Shown one piece after another: positions 1-6,548 of a stretch of 8,051 nt of DNA; position 1 is the first letter of the stretch; every line of letters starts with the position of its first letter. The notes beneath the pieces were generated by a model. It did no database searches and was not told where the DNA came from. It saw only the letters and a list, made by a program, of their open reading frames with translations. This DNA is from an uncultured bacterium (lineage in GTDB: Bacteria; Desulfobacterota; Binatia; HRBIN30): contig CALJUJ010000039.1 in assembly GCA_937975525.1 (NCBI GenBank), positions 1-8,051 on the forward strand, in the 5' to 3' direction. Made by a program: the position numbers and the translations under genes.

Positions 1-43
1 ACGAGATCTTCGTTCGGTGCCAGCCCTGGCCGGCGGTGCGGAG

Positions 44-72
44 TTGCACCGGTCCGAGGCGAAACGTATACC
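44..72 (+). promoter_or_regulatory. Weak sigma70-like promoter candidate
   Basis: TTGCAC at 44-49 and TATACC at 67-72 are separated by 17 bp and lie about 165 bp before the hydratase start. They match the -35 and -10 consensus at only three and four of six positions. The argument for it is the correct spacing and the rarity of AT-rich hexamers here. This is a pattern match only and could be chance. Confidence 0.18.
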
Positions 73-218
73 CGAAGCCGCCGGCGGCAACCGCATCTTC
101 CCCGAAAGAGGCGCGTCCACCGCGGGCACCCGCGCAGCACGCAGCGCCGCTCCGCGGCCCTCGCGCGGCCGGTGCGCTCACCTGGAGGGGTGCGTACGGC
201 TCGCAGCAAACTCACGGC

Positions 219-224
219 AGGAGG
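219..224 (+). promoter_or_regulatory. Shine-Dalgarno AGGAGG before the hydratase
   Basis: A perfect AGGAGG lies 11 nt before the ATG at 236, slightly further than usual; a second purine run, GGGAG at 227-231, sits 4 nt before the same ATG. Together they fix 236 as the start. An ATG at 225 would give only a four-codon peptide whose TGA (237-239) overlaps the real start. Confidence 0.7.
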
Positions 225-235
225 ATGGGAGAACG

Positions 236-1315
236 ATGAGCAAGAAAACGACGTCCGGCAACTTCTTCGAGGACTTCTCGGTCGGACAAGTGTTCCGGCA
301 CGCCGTGCCGCGTACGGTCTTCGACGGCGACCTCGCCTTGTACATCGCTCTCACCGGAGACCGCCGCGCGCTGCACTCTTCTGCCGAGTTCGCCCGAAGC
401 CTCGGCTTCCGCCGCGAGACCGCGCACGACCTGCTCGTCTTTCACATCGTCTTCGGGCGCGCCGTCCAGGAGGTGTCGCTCAACTCGCCGGCGAACCTCG
501 GATACGCCGACGTTCGCTTCCTGCGCCCGGTCTACGTCGGCGACACGCTGCGCTCGGAAACCGAAGTGCTCGGCAAGCGCGAGACGTCGCGCGGCGACGT
601 CGGCATCGTCTGGGTTCACACCAAGGGCTATAACCAGCGGGACGAAGTCGTCCTGCAATTCTACCGCTGGGCGATGGTGAACAAGCGCGACAAGGAGACC
701 AACTCCGGCGCCAAGGACGCTCCCGATCTGCCGCCCCAGGTCGCGGTCGAAGATCTGGTCGTCCCCGAGGAGCTCGACCTGGCGAAGTTCGACACCGTGG
801 CCACCGGCAGCGACTTCTTCTGGGAAGACTACGAAGTCGGCGAGCGGGTCACCCACCCGCAAGGCATCACGATGGAGGACGCCGAGCACCAGATGGCGAC
901 CCGCCTGTACCAGAACACCGCGCGCGTCCACTTCAACCACCAGCTCCAGGAGAAATCGCGTCTGGGCAAGCGCATCATCTACGGGGGTCACGTGATCTCG
1001 ACGACGCACGCGATCGCCAACGACGGACTCGAGAACGCCATCCGCGTCCTCGGCTTCAACGCGGGCAGCCACGCGAATCCGACGGTGGCGGGCGACACGC
1101 TCTATGCCTGGACCGACGTGCTCGACAAGATCGAGCTCGGTCGCGACGACTGCGCCGCCCTGCGCCTGCGACTGGTCGGCGTGAAGAACCTCGACCCGCA
1201 GGAGAACGACATCCCGCTGCGGGTCACGGACGAGAAGAGCGGCAAGAAGTCGTACCATCCGAACGTCGTCCTCGACCTCGACTACACCGTGCTGATGCCC
1301 AAGCGCCCTCGCTGA
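236..1315 (+). CDS. mch: Mesaconyl-CoA hydratase-like MaoC family enzyme (double hotdog)
   Basis: The 359-residue product has two hotdog halves (about residues 8-155 and 195-355), the size and layout of mesaconyl-CoA (2-methylfumaryl-CoA) hydratase. That enzyme interconverts mesaconyl-C1-CoA and beta-methylmalyl-CoA in the ethylmalonyl-CoA pathway and 3-hydroxypropionate cycle. Recognisable segments are FFEDFSVGQ (10-18), DLLVFHIVFG (65-74), NLGYADVRFLRPV (87-99), ATRLYQNTARVHFN (221-234) with a conserved His232, and IIYGGHVIS (247-255). I recall closely similar segments in the Rhodobacter enzyme. The start at 236 has an AGGAGG upstream; the reading frame extends further upstream but without any conserved sequence. 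The protein should be cytosolic, with no signal peptide or membrane segment. It is separated by 80 bp from the polysaccharide operon and is probably not functionally tied to it. The family is sure; the exact substrate is inferred, and another branched C4/C5 enoyl-CoA is possible. Confidence 0.82.
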   Translation: MSKKTTSGNFFEDFSVGQVFRHAVPRTVFDGDLALYIALTGDRRALHSSAEFARSLGFRRETAHDLLVFHIVFGRAVQEVSLNSPANLGYADVRFLRPVYVGDTLRSETEVLGKRETSRGDVGIVWVHTKGYNQRDEVVLQFYRWAMVNKRDKETNSGAKDAPDLPPQVAVEDLVVPEELDLAKFDTVATGSDFFWEDYEVGERVTHPQGITMEDAEHQMATRLYQNTARVHFNHQLQEKSRLGKRIIYGGHVISTTHAIANDGLENAIRVLGFNAGSHANPTVAGDTLYAWTDVLDKIELGRDDCAALRLRLVGVKNLDPQENDIPLRVTDEKSGKKSYHPNVVLDLDYTVLMPKRPR

Positions 1316-1368
1316 CCCGCCGACCTCGGTTGCCGACCGGGGCCAATGGCGGCTACAGCAGCCGCAGC

Positions 1369-1387
1369 GCGCCGGCAACGCCGGCGC
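1369..1387 (+). repeat. Perfect 8-bp GC hairpin before the polysaccharide operon
   Basis: GCGCCGGC (1369-1376) and GCCGGCGC (1380-1387) are exact reverse complements around a 3-nt AAC loop. The hairpin lies in the 80-bp gap after the hydratase stop and ends 2 nt before a GTG (1390) and 8 nt before the ATG (1396) of the sugar transferase, covering the place where a ribosome binding site would be. No T-run follows, so it is not a classical rho-independent terminator. It may limit translation of the first operon gene, slow polymerase, or be chance in G+C-rich DNA. The rest of the gap shows no clear Shine-Dalgarno. Confidence 0.55.
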
Positions 1388-1395
1388 CGGTGAGC

Positions 1396-2007
1396 ATGAG
1401 CTGGACGAAGCGCGCCTTCGATGTCGTTGCGGCAAGCTGCCTGCTGGCGGTCGGCGCCCCGGTTTGCCTGGTCGTCGGCTTCGCCATCCGCCGCGAGGAC
1501 GGAGGACCGGTCCTCTTTCGTCAGGTGCGTGTCGGCCGCAATGGCGCCCCGTTCGTCCTCTACAAGCTGCGCTCGATGCGTCCCGACGCGGAGGCGAACC
1601 ACGGGCCGCAATGGGCGTCCATCGACGACGAACGAGCCACCCGCGTCGGTCGCTGGATCCGAGCTCTACGCATCGACGAGATCCCCCAGGCCTGGAACGT
1701 GCTCCGCGGCGAGATGTCGTTCGTCGGGCCCCGACCCGAGCGCCCCGAGTTCGTGAGCCTGCTACGCCAGCGGCTACCAGGCTACGATGAGCTCCACCGG
1801 GCCCGCCCGTGCCTTACGGGCTGGGCGGTCGTCAACCAGCCGTACAGCGGCACGATCGAAGACGCCCGCACCAAGCTGCGCTTCGACCTCGAGTACCTCG
1901 AACGCGCGTCGCTGGCGCTCGACCTGCGGATTCTGTTCCGCACAGCGCGCATCCTGCTCTTCGGCTGGGACGCGATCGACGCGACGGCGCAGGAACCCGA
2001 GCCTTGA
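1396..2007 (+). CDS. Undecaprenyl-phosphate sugar phosphotransferase (minimal monotopic PGT)
   Basis: This enzyme of the bacterial sugar transferase family moves a sugar-1-phosphate from a UDP-sugar to undecaprenyl phosphate at the inner face of the inner membrane, the first step of polysaccharide assembly. With ATG 1396 the product is 203 residues: the KRAFD start motif (5-9), one hydrophobic re-entrant helix (about 10-30), GGPVLFRQVRVGRNG (36-50), KLRSM (57-61), the catalytic Asp94-Glu95 dyad in RIDEIPQAWNVLRGEMS (92-108), VGPRPE (110-115) and TGWAVVN (141-147). It is the short PglC-like form without the large N-terminal region of many exopolysaccharide initiators. The usual RPG before LTGW reads RPC (Cys139). 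The start is uncertain: GTG 1390 and TTG 1330 are in frame, but family alignment favours 1396, and none has a good Shine-Dalgarno. It is first in the operon; its TGA overlaps the next gene's TTG. The sugar is not deducible. Confidence 0.9.
   Translation: MSWTKRAFDVVAASCLLAVGAPVCLVVGFAIRREDGGPVLFRQVRVGRNGAPFVLYKLRSMRPDAEANHGPQWASIDDERATRVGRWIRALRIDEIPQAWNVLRGEMSFVGPRPERPEFVSLLRQRLPGYDELHRARPCLTGWAVVNQPYSGTIEDARTKLRFDLEYLERASLALDLRILFRTARILLFGWDAIDATAQEPEP
1991..1994 (+). promoter_or_regulatory. Shine-Dalgarno AGGA deciding the deacetylase start
   Basis: AGGA ends 9 nt before the TTG at 2004, inside the end of the sugar transferase gene. It supports the TTG start, which shares TTGA with the upstream stop codon, over the later in-frame GTG at 2043, which would remove the N-terminal part of the first catalytic motif. 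Confidence 0.5.
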
Positions 2008-2897
2008 GCACGCCCCGGTCGCAGCGCGTCCACGCGCTCACCGTGGACGTCGAAGAGTACTTCCACCCGAACGCCATGGACGCGGTGGTGCCGACCGACA
2101 TGTGGGACCACCTTCCTTCGCGCGTCGAAGGCAACACGCGCCGACTCCTCGACCTGCTCGCCTCTCACGCGGCTCGGGCCACGTTCTTCGTCCTCGGCTG
2201 GGTTGGCGAGCGCTTCCCGCACCTGGTGCGCGACATCGGCGACGCCGGACACGAGGTCGCCTGCCACGGCCACACCCACCGCCTCGCCTACCGGCTCGGA
2301 CGAGATCGCTTTCGCGCCGACGTAGGGCGCGCCAAGAGCGTGCTCGAGGACATCACCGGCGCACCGGTGAACGGCTTCCGCGCTGCGAGCTTCTCCATCG
2401 TTCCGAGCACTCCATGGGCGATCGACGCCCTGGTCGACGCCGGCTTCGCCTACGACGCCAGCATCTTTCCGATCCGCCACGACCTCTACGGGTTTCCCGG
2501 CTTCCCCCGCTTCCCGGTGCGCCTGCGCGCGGCGAAGGGTGAGATCGTCGAGATCCCGGCATCGACGGTGCGACTGCTCGGCCGCAACTGGCCGGTCGCC
2601 GGGGGCGGTTACCTGCGGCTGCTGCCGCTGGCGTTGACCCGGGCGGCGATCGACCGGATCTCGACACGCGACGGCGCCCCGGCGATCGTCTACGTGCACC
2701 CGTGGGAGCTCGATCCCGAGCAACCCCGTCTCGACGGTAGTCCCTTCACCCGCTTCCGCCAGTACGCCAACCTTCGCCGCACCGAGTCGCGGCTCGGCAC
2801 CTTGCTCGGCGAGCGCTCCTTCGCTCCGCTGGCCGAGGTCATCGACTTCGCCGGAGCCCCCCGCTACGAACCCGCATGGCAAGGGGAGCGGCCTTGA
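2004..2897 (+). CDS. XrtA/PEP-CTERM-type polysaccharide deacetylase (NodB domain plus DUF3473-like tail)
   Basis: A 297-residue carbohydrate esterase 4 type deacetylase, expected to remove N-acetyl groups from the exopolysaccharide. The NodB fold covers about residues 10-160: TVDVEEYF (13-20, Asp15 as likely catalytic base), the metal-binding HxxxH at His88-His92 (CHGHTH), FRAASFS (125-131, Arg126) and YDASIFPI (150-157). The C-terminal part carries VAGGGYLRLLP (198-208), VHPWELD (231-237) and FRQYANLRRTESRL (251-264), which are hallmarks of the exosortase-associated deacetylases (TIGR03006/DUF3473) and separate this from generic chitin or peptidoglycan deacetylases. TVDV replaces the TFDD of typical NodB proteins, as is normal in this subfamily. 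I see no signal peptide, also usual there. The TTG start overlaps the preceding stop (TTGA) and has AGGA upstream. The stop overlaps the next gene's TTG in the same way. Confidence 0.93.
   Translation: MSTPRSQRVHALTVDVEEYFHPNAMDAVVPTDMWDHLPSRVEGNTRRLLDLLASHAARATFFVLGWVGERFPHLVRDIGDAGHEVACHGHTHRLAYRLGRDRFRADVGRAKSVLEDITGAPVNGFRAASFSIVPSTPWAIDALVDAGFAYDASIFPIRHDLYGFPGFPRFPVRLRAAKGEIVEIPASTVRLLGRNWPVAGGGYLRLLPLALTRAAIDRISTRDGAPAIVYVHPWELDPEQPRLDGSPFTRFRQYANLRRTESRLGTLLGERSFAPLAEVIDFAGAPRYEPAWQGERP
2881..2888 (+). promoter_or_regulatory. Shine-Dalgarno AAGGGGAG deciding the epimerase start
   Basis: This purine run ends 5 nt before TTG 2894. The in-frame ATG at 2876 lies upstream of it and has no comparable site, so translation more likely begins at the TTG, giving the usual MKVLVVAGARPN N-terminus instead of a six-residue extension. 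Confidence 0.65.
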
Positions 2898-4018
2898 AAG
2901 TGCTCGTTGTCGCCGGCGCACGACCGAACTACGTCAAGGCAGCCCCACTTCTTCGCGCCCTCGATGCCGCCGCGCGCGACGATCTGTCCCACTGTTTCGT
3001 CGACGTCGGCCAGCACTACGACGACGCGCTCGCGGGAAGCTTCTTCCGCACGCTCGACCTGCCAGCGGCAGATCATTCTCTGGCGATCGGTTCTGGCTCT
3101 CACGCCAGCCAGACGGCTCTCGCGATGCAACGCTTCGAGACGGTCTTGGCCAAGGAACGGCCCGACGTGGTCGTGGTCCTCGGCGACGTCAATGCGACGC
3201 TCGCGTGCGCACTCGTCGCCGCAAAGTCCGGGATCCGCGTCGCCCACGTCGAAGCCGGCCTGCGCAGCTTCGACCGTTCGATGCCGGAGGAAGTCAATCG
3301 CGTCGTGGTCGACGCGCTCGCCGACGACCTGTTCACCACCGAGGAGAGCGCCAACGTCAATCTCCGTCGCGAGGGCGTAGCGGAAGGCAACATCCACTTC
3401 GTGGGCAATCTGATGGTCGATTCTCTCGACTGGATGATGTCCCGCCTCGCTCCCCAGTCGCCCGCGGCGATCACCGGCGTCGCTCTCCCGGCCGGGAGTC
3501 GCTTCGCCATCGCCACGCTGCATCGGGCCGCCAACGTCGACGAACCCGAACGCCTGGAAGAGATCCTCGGTGCGTTGGCGACGATCGCGACCGAGCTGCC
3601 CGTGCTCCTGCCCATCCACCCGCGCACGCGAGAGCGCCTGGCGTGCGTGCGCACCCCCCACCTCGTCGCCGACTCCGGACCGTCGCCGGGCCGCGTCACC
3701 TTGCTGCAACCGCTCACCTATTCGGCGTTCCTGTCCCTACTGAGCGCAGCACACCTGGTGCTCACCGACTCCGGCGGAGTTCAGGAGGAGGCCACCTGCC
3801 TGTCGGTGCCGTGCGTGACGTTGCGCGACAATACCGAGCGCCCGGTGACGATCGCTCATGGGACCAACGTGCTCGGCGGTACGCGCGCCAGCACCATCGT
3901 CGCCGCCGCACGGGAGCGCATGTCGACCGCGAAGGGGAGCGGCGAACGCCCGCCGCTGTGGGACGGTCGGGCCGCGGAGCGCATCGTCGCGCGGCTCGCC
4001 GCGGCACGCCCGCGATGA
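2894..4018 (+). CDS. wecB: UDP-N-acetylglucosamine 2-epimerase, non-hydrolysing
   Basis: The product interconverts UDP-GlcNAc and UDP-ManNAc in the cytosol, supplying ManNAc (or its uronic acid, if a dehydrogenase is present elsewhere) for the polysaccharide. From TTG 2894 it is 374 residues, the normal family length, with two Rossmann-like halves. Visible motifs are GARPNYVKAAPL (8-19), GDVNAT (97-102, Asp98), HVEAGLRSFDR (118-128, Glu120), MPEEVNR (130-136), VGNLMVDS (170-177), TLHRAANVDE (208-217, His210), LPIHPRTR (239-246), TDSGGVQEEA (291-300) and the TERP segment (314-317). These correspond to the active-site Asp, Glu and His positions known for WecB/MnaA. GARPN and GDVNAT mark the subgroup common in polysaccharide loci rather than the E. 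coli type (GTRPE, GDTTT). An ATG at 2876 is an alternative start. Both ends overlap neighbours by 4 bp (TTGA, ATGA). Confidence 0.95.
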   Translation: MKVLVVAGARPNYVKAAPLLRALDAAARDDLSHCFVDVGQHYDDALAGSFFRTLDLPAADHSLAIGSGSHASQTALAMQRFETVLAKERPDVVVVLGDVNATLACALVAAKSGIRVAHVEAGLRSFDRSMPEEVNRVVVDALADDLFTTEESANVNLRREGVAEGNIHFVGNLMVDSLDWMMSRLAPQSPAAITGVALPAGSRFAIATLHRAANVDEPERLEEILGALATIATELPVLLPIHPRTRERLACVRTPHLVADSGPSPGRVTLLQPLTYSAFLSLLSAAHLVLTDSGGVQEEATCLSVPCVTLRDNTERPVTIAHGTNVLGGTRASTIVAAARERMSTAKGSGERPPLWDGRAAERIVARLAAARPR

Positions 4019-5055
4019 ACGTCGAGCTCGTCGGTCTCGGCGACGATGGCGGCGCGTGGGATCGCTTCGTCGACGCCATGCCTTCCGCGACCATCTTCCA
4101 CCGCCGCGCCTGGCGTCGCGCCCTCGCTGCCGAGTTCGGCTTCACCGCATGTGACCTGCTGGTCCGGCGCCACGGCGAGATCGCCGGAGTCCTGCCCCTG
4201 TGCGAGGTGCGCGTTCCGTTCGGGCGGCCGGTCTTGCTGTCGCAACCTTTCTGTGTGGAGGCCGGTGTCTGCGCGCGGGACGACGAATCCGCGCAGGCGC
4301 TGGCCGCGGCCGCCGTCGAGCTCGGCCGGGATCGCGGGGTCGAGTACGTCGAGCTCCGCGACCAGCATCGCGACGCTGGATTCGTTCGTATGCCGGCGAC
4401 GCATGGCGTGTTTCGTGGAGAAATCCCCGACGATCGCGATCGCCACTGGCGGGCGATGTCCGCCGTGCGGCGCAACATGGTGCGGCGGGCTCGCCGCGAT
4501 GGGCTGTCGCTACGCACCGGGACCGAGCAGCTCGATTCCTTCTACGACGTCTACGCCCGCAGTCTCCGTCGCCTCGCGACGCCGGTGTTTCCACGCACCT
4601 GGCTGCGCCGGCTGGTCGACGAGCTCGGGGATCGCAGTCTGCTCAGCGTCGTCTGGCGTGACGATCTCCCCGTCGCCGGGGTGCTGTCCTTCGTCTTCCG
4701 CGACACCATCCTCCCCTACTACGCCGGTAGCCGTCGCGACGCGCCGTCGCGTGGAGCCAACGACCTGATGTACTGGGAGTTGATGGACCTGGCACGGGCG
4801 CGCGGACTGGTACGGTTCGACTTCGGACGGAGCCGCATCGACAGCGGCGCATGGGACTTCAAGCGCCATTGGGGGTTCACGCCGCAGCTCCTGACCTACC
4901 GACGCTGCGCCGCCGCCGGTGCGTTGCCGACCGGCTCGACCGATGCCACGACCGCGATGGCGCTCGCCCGTCGCTTGTGGCCGCGGCTCCCGCTGTCGCT
5001 CACCAAGTGGCTCGGTCCGCCGTTGATCCGTCGCATCGGAGCCTTGCACACGTGA
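4015..5055 (+). CDS. FemAB/GNAT-like protein of the XrtA/PEP-CTERM-associated family
   Basis: A 346-residue protein with two GNAT-like halves, as in FemAB aminoacyltransferases and the BioF2/CelD-like acetyltransferases. The C-terminal half has the signature of the exosortase-associated FemAB-like family (TIGR03019): RRLATPVFPRTWLRRL (185-200), AGVLSFVFRD (221-230), ILPYYAG (232-238), ANDLMYWELMDLARARG (248-264), FDFGRSRIDSGAWDFKRHWGF (268-288, given here as its key pattern FDFGRS...FKRHWGF). The N-terminal half has FHRRAWRRAL (28-37) and the basic stretch RRNMVRRARRDG (152-163), usual in FemAB-type folds. The acyl or aminoacyl donor and the acceptor are unknown for this family; modification of a polysaccharide amino group, perhaps one freed by the deacetylase two genes upstream, is my inference. 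It is cytosolic by sequence, with no membrane segment. The ATG start overlaps the epimerase stop as ATGA; no clear Shine-Dalgarno is visible, which suits coupling. Confidence 0.88.
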   Translation: MNVELVGLGDDGGAWDRFVDAMPSATIFHRRAWRRALAAEFGFTACDLLVRRHGEIAGVLPLCEVRVPFGRPVLLSQPFCVEAGVCARDDESAQALAAAAVELGRDRGVEYVELRDQHRDAGFVRMPATHGVFRGEIPDDRDRHWRAMSAVRRNMVRRARRDGLSLRTGTEQLDSFYDVYARSLRRLATPVFPRTWLRRLVDELGDRSLLSVVWRDDLPVAGVLSFVFRDTILPYYAGSRRDAPSRGANDLMYWELMDLARARGLVRFDFGRSRIDSGAWDFKRHWGFTPQLLTYRRCAAAGALPTGSTDATTAMALARRLWPRLPLSLTKWLGPPLIRRIGALHT

Positions 5056-6548
5056 CCAGCGCCGCCGTGCCCCGCTCCCCGGCCGACGGCTTTCGTTCCG
5101 TCGCCCGGGCCTCCGGCATCTACTACGTGTCCCACGCGCTGCTCGTCGTCGCCGGAGTCATCTCCATGCCGATCACGACGCGGTTGCTGAGCCGTGAGCA
5201 GTACGGCTTGCTGAGCCTCGCCTTTGCGACGATCGCCGTGCTGACTCTCGTCGCCGGGCTCGGCCTCGGCAGCGCCGCGATGCGGCTCTATCACGATGCT
5301 CGGCGCAAGGGCTCGCAGGCGCTTCGCCACGCCTGCGAAGGCTGGATCACGGCAGCGCTCGCAGCCAGCGGGACAGCGGCGACGATGCTCGTCATCGTCG
5401 TCACCAGCACCACCGACGTGGCGGCGGATCCGTACGCCCAATGCCTCGTCGCCGGCAGTGGTCTCATGGTCGTCCGCGCCGTCACCAGCGTCGTCGCGCA
5501 GATCGACCGTGCCCGCGAGCGAGCCGGCATTCACGCGGCGACGCTCGTCGGAATTCGCTATGCGACCCTGATCGTCGTCGTCGTGTGCTTGTGGTTCGGT
5601 CCGCGCCTGGCCGTCACCGTTTTGGCGGCCTCGATTGCGGTCGAGGCCGCTGCGCTCGCCGTGCGCCTGCGGAGCCTGCAGCGCGCCGGGCTGTTCACCC
5701 GCCCGCGGCTGCCGCGCGAGCTCGATCTCGCGTTGCGCTACGGACTGCCGCTCGCCGCAGCCGGCTCGGCGCGCTTTCTGCTGGCCTACGGCGATCGCTT
5801 CGTGATCGAGCGCTTCCACGGCCTCGACGCAGTCGCCCGCTACACCGTCCCCTGCGACCTTCTCGGCAAGCTCGGCGAGCTGGTTGCCGTACCCATGCAG
5901 CTGGCGGCCGTTCCGGTGCTGTTTCGGCTGTGGTCGGAGAGCGGTGCCGACGCCACGTCGCGCGCCGCCTCGCAGACGCTGGCGACGACGGCTTCCCTGC
6001 TGGTTCCCGTCGCCGTCCTCTACGCCCTGTTCGCGGAAGATCTGGTCGTCACCGTCGCCTCCGCGAAGTACGCGGGCGCCGGCGAGCTGACGCCGTACAT
6101 CCTTCCCGGGATCATCTTCTCCTGCTGCAACTTCGTCGTGGTCGCGGGGATGACCATCCGCAAGCGCACCGTACAGGTGGCACGCAACGTCGCGGTAGCC
6201 GCGCTGATCAACGTCCTCCTCAACTTTCTGCTCGTGCCGAGCGGAGGCCTCGCCGGCGCCGGGTTGGCGACTTCGCTCGCTTGGCTCGTCCTCATCGTCG
6301 CCAACGCCCGCGGCGCGCTCGACACGTTGCAGCTCGCCTTCCCCTGGAGGCCGATCGGACGCGCATTCGTCGCGGTGCTGACCCCGGTCGCTGCCGCGGC
6401 CGCCCTGGGCGCGCTCGATCCCGCATCTCCGGTCGCCCTCGTTGCCACCGTCGGCGGTCTCGCAGGAGCGACACTGGCGTTGCTGCTTCTGCTCGACCCG
6501 AGCCTTCGCGTCATCTTGCGAAGCGTCTGGCCGGGACGGCTGGCATGA
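5052..6548 (+). CDS. Wzx-type polysaccharide flippase (MOP superfamily)
   Basis: A 498-residue integral membrane protein of the polysaccharide synthesis/export type, which flips undecaprenyl-linked oligosaccharide from the inner to the outer leaflet of the inner membrane. It begins with GTG 5052, which overlaps the upstream stop (GTGA); GGAG at 5038-5041 is 10 nt before it. Hydrophobic segments recur along the whole length, consistent with about 12-14 transmembrane helices: the first at about residues 23-42, the second at about 52-75, and the last near 470-485. The N-terminal ISMPITTRLLSREQYGLLSLA (37-57, in part) is the typical loop-helix motif of Wzx/O-antigen translocases. The middle part contains GLPLAAAGSARFLLAYGDRF, where MOP proteins carry their second-half signature. 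Sequence is poorly conserved between Wzx proteins, so substrate cannot be read from it. Its position between the FemAB-like protein and glycosyltransferases fits repeat-unit export. Confidence 0.9.
   Translation: MTSAAVPRSPADGFRSVARASGIYYVSHALLVVAGVISMPITTRLLSREQYGLLSLAFATIAVLTLVAGLGLGSAAMRLYHDARRKGSQALRHACEGWITAALAASGTAATMLVIVVTSTTDVAADPYAQCLVAGSGLMVVRAVTSVVAQIDRARERAGIHAATLVGIRYATLIVVVVCLWFGPRLAVTVLAASIAVEAAALAVRLRSLQRAGLFTRPRLPRELDLALRYGLPLAAAGSARFLLAYGDRFVIERFHGLDAVARYTVPCDLLGKLGELVAVPMQLAAVPVLFRLWSESGADATSRAASQTLATTASLLVPVAVLYALFAEDLVVTVASAKYAGAGELTPYILPGIIFSCCNFVVVAGMTIRKRTVQVARNVAVAALINVLLNFLLVPSGGLAGAGLATSLAWLVLIVANARGALDTLQLAFPWRPIGRAFVAVLTPVAAAAALGALDPASPVALVATVGGLAGATLALLLLLDPSLRVILRSVWPGRLA

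Larger units (their letters stand above)
1..235. other. Leader region with no assignable gene
   Basis: No protein family is recognisable in any of the six frames. The three forward frames are all free of stops from position 1 until at least 236, so an upstream gene's tail could run through here. The frame ending in TGA at 237-239 would overlap the next gene's ATG by 4 bp, but its translation is Pro/Ala/Arg-rich and shows weaker G/C preference at third positions than the real genes downstream. The reading could equally be non-coding leader. An AT-rich patch (GTATAC, 66-71) stands out in this G+C-rich stretch and is treated as a possible promoter. Confidence 0.5.

Noticed and set aside
1326..1336. 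Possible terminator TCGG-TTG-CCGA after the hydratase
   Set aside because: The stem has only 4 bp and no T-run follows.
212..1435. Long open frame on the minus strand opposite the hydratase, about 407 codons
   Set aside because: It is antisense to a clearly conserved gene, its translation matches no family, and such frames arise from strong G/C preference at third positions.
1502..1515. Perfect 14-bp palindrome GAGGACCGGTCCTC inside the sugar transferase gene
   Set aside because: It encodes the conserved GGPV region and about one such palindrome is expected by chance in a G+C-rich window of this size.
2353..2370. 7-bp inverted repeat TCACCGG/CCGGTGA in the deacetylase gene
   Set aside because: It falls on the conserved ITGAPVNGFR coding motif and is explained by coding constraint.
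3205..4014. Apparent long N-terminal extension of the FemAB-like protein
   Set aside because: It overlaps the epimerase out of frame with low-complexity Arg-rich translation; the real start is ATG 4015.
5313..5338. 9-bp inverted repeat TCGCAGGCG/CGCCTGCGA with 8-nt loop in the flippase gene
   Set aside because: It lies well inside a coding region with no T-run or start codon nearby; chance in G+C-rich DNA is sufficient.
5441..6544. Apparent N-terminal extension of the glycosyltransferase, making a 774-codon fusion
   Set aside because: The extension lies in the wrong frame across the flippase and is Arg/Pro-rich; the family-like protein starts at ATG 6545.
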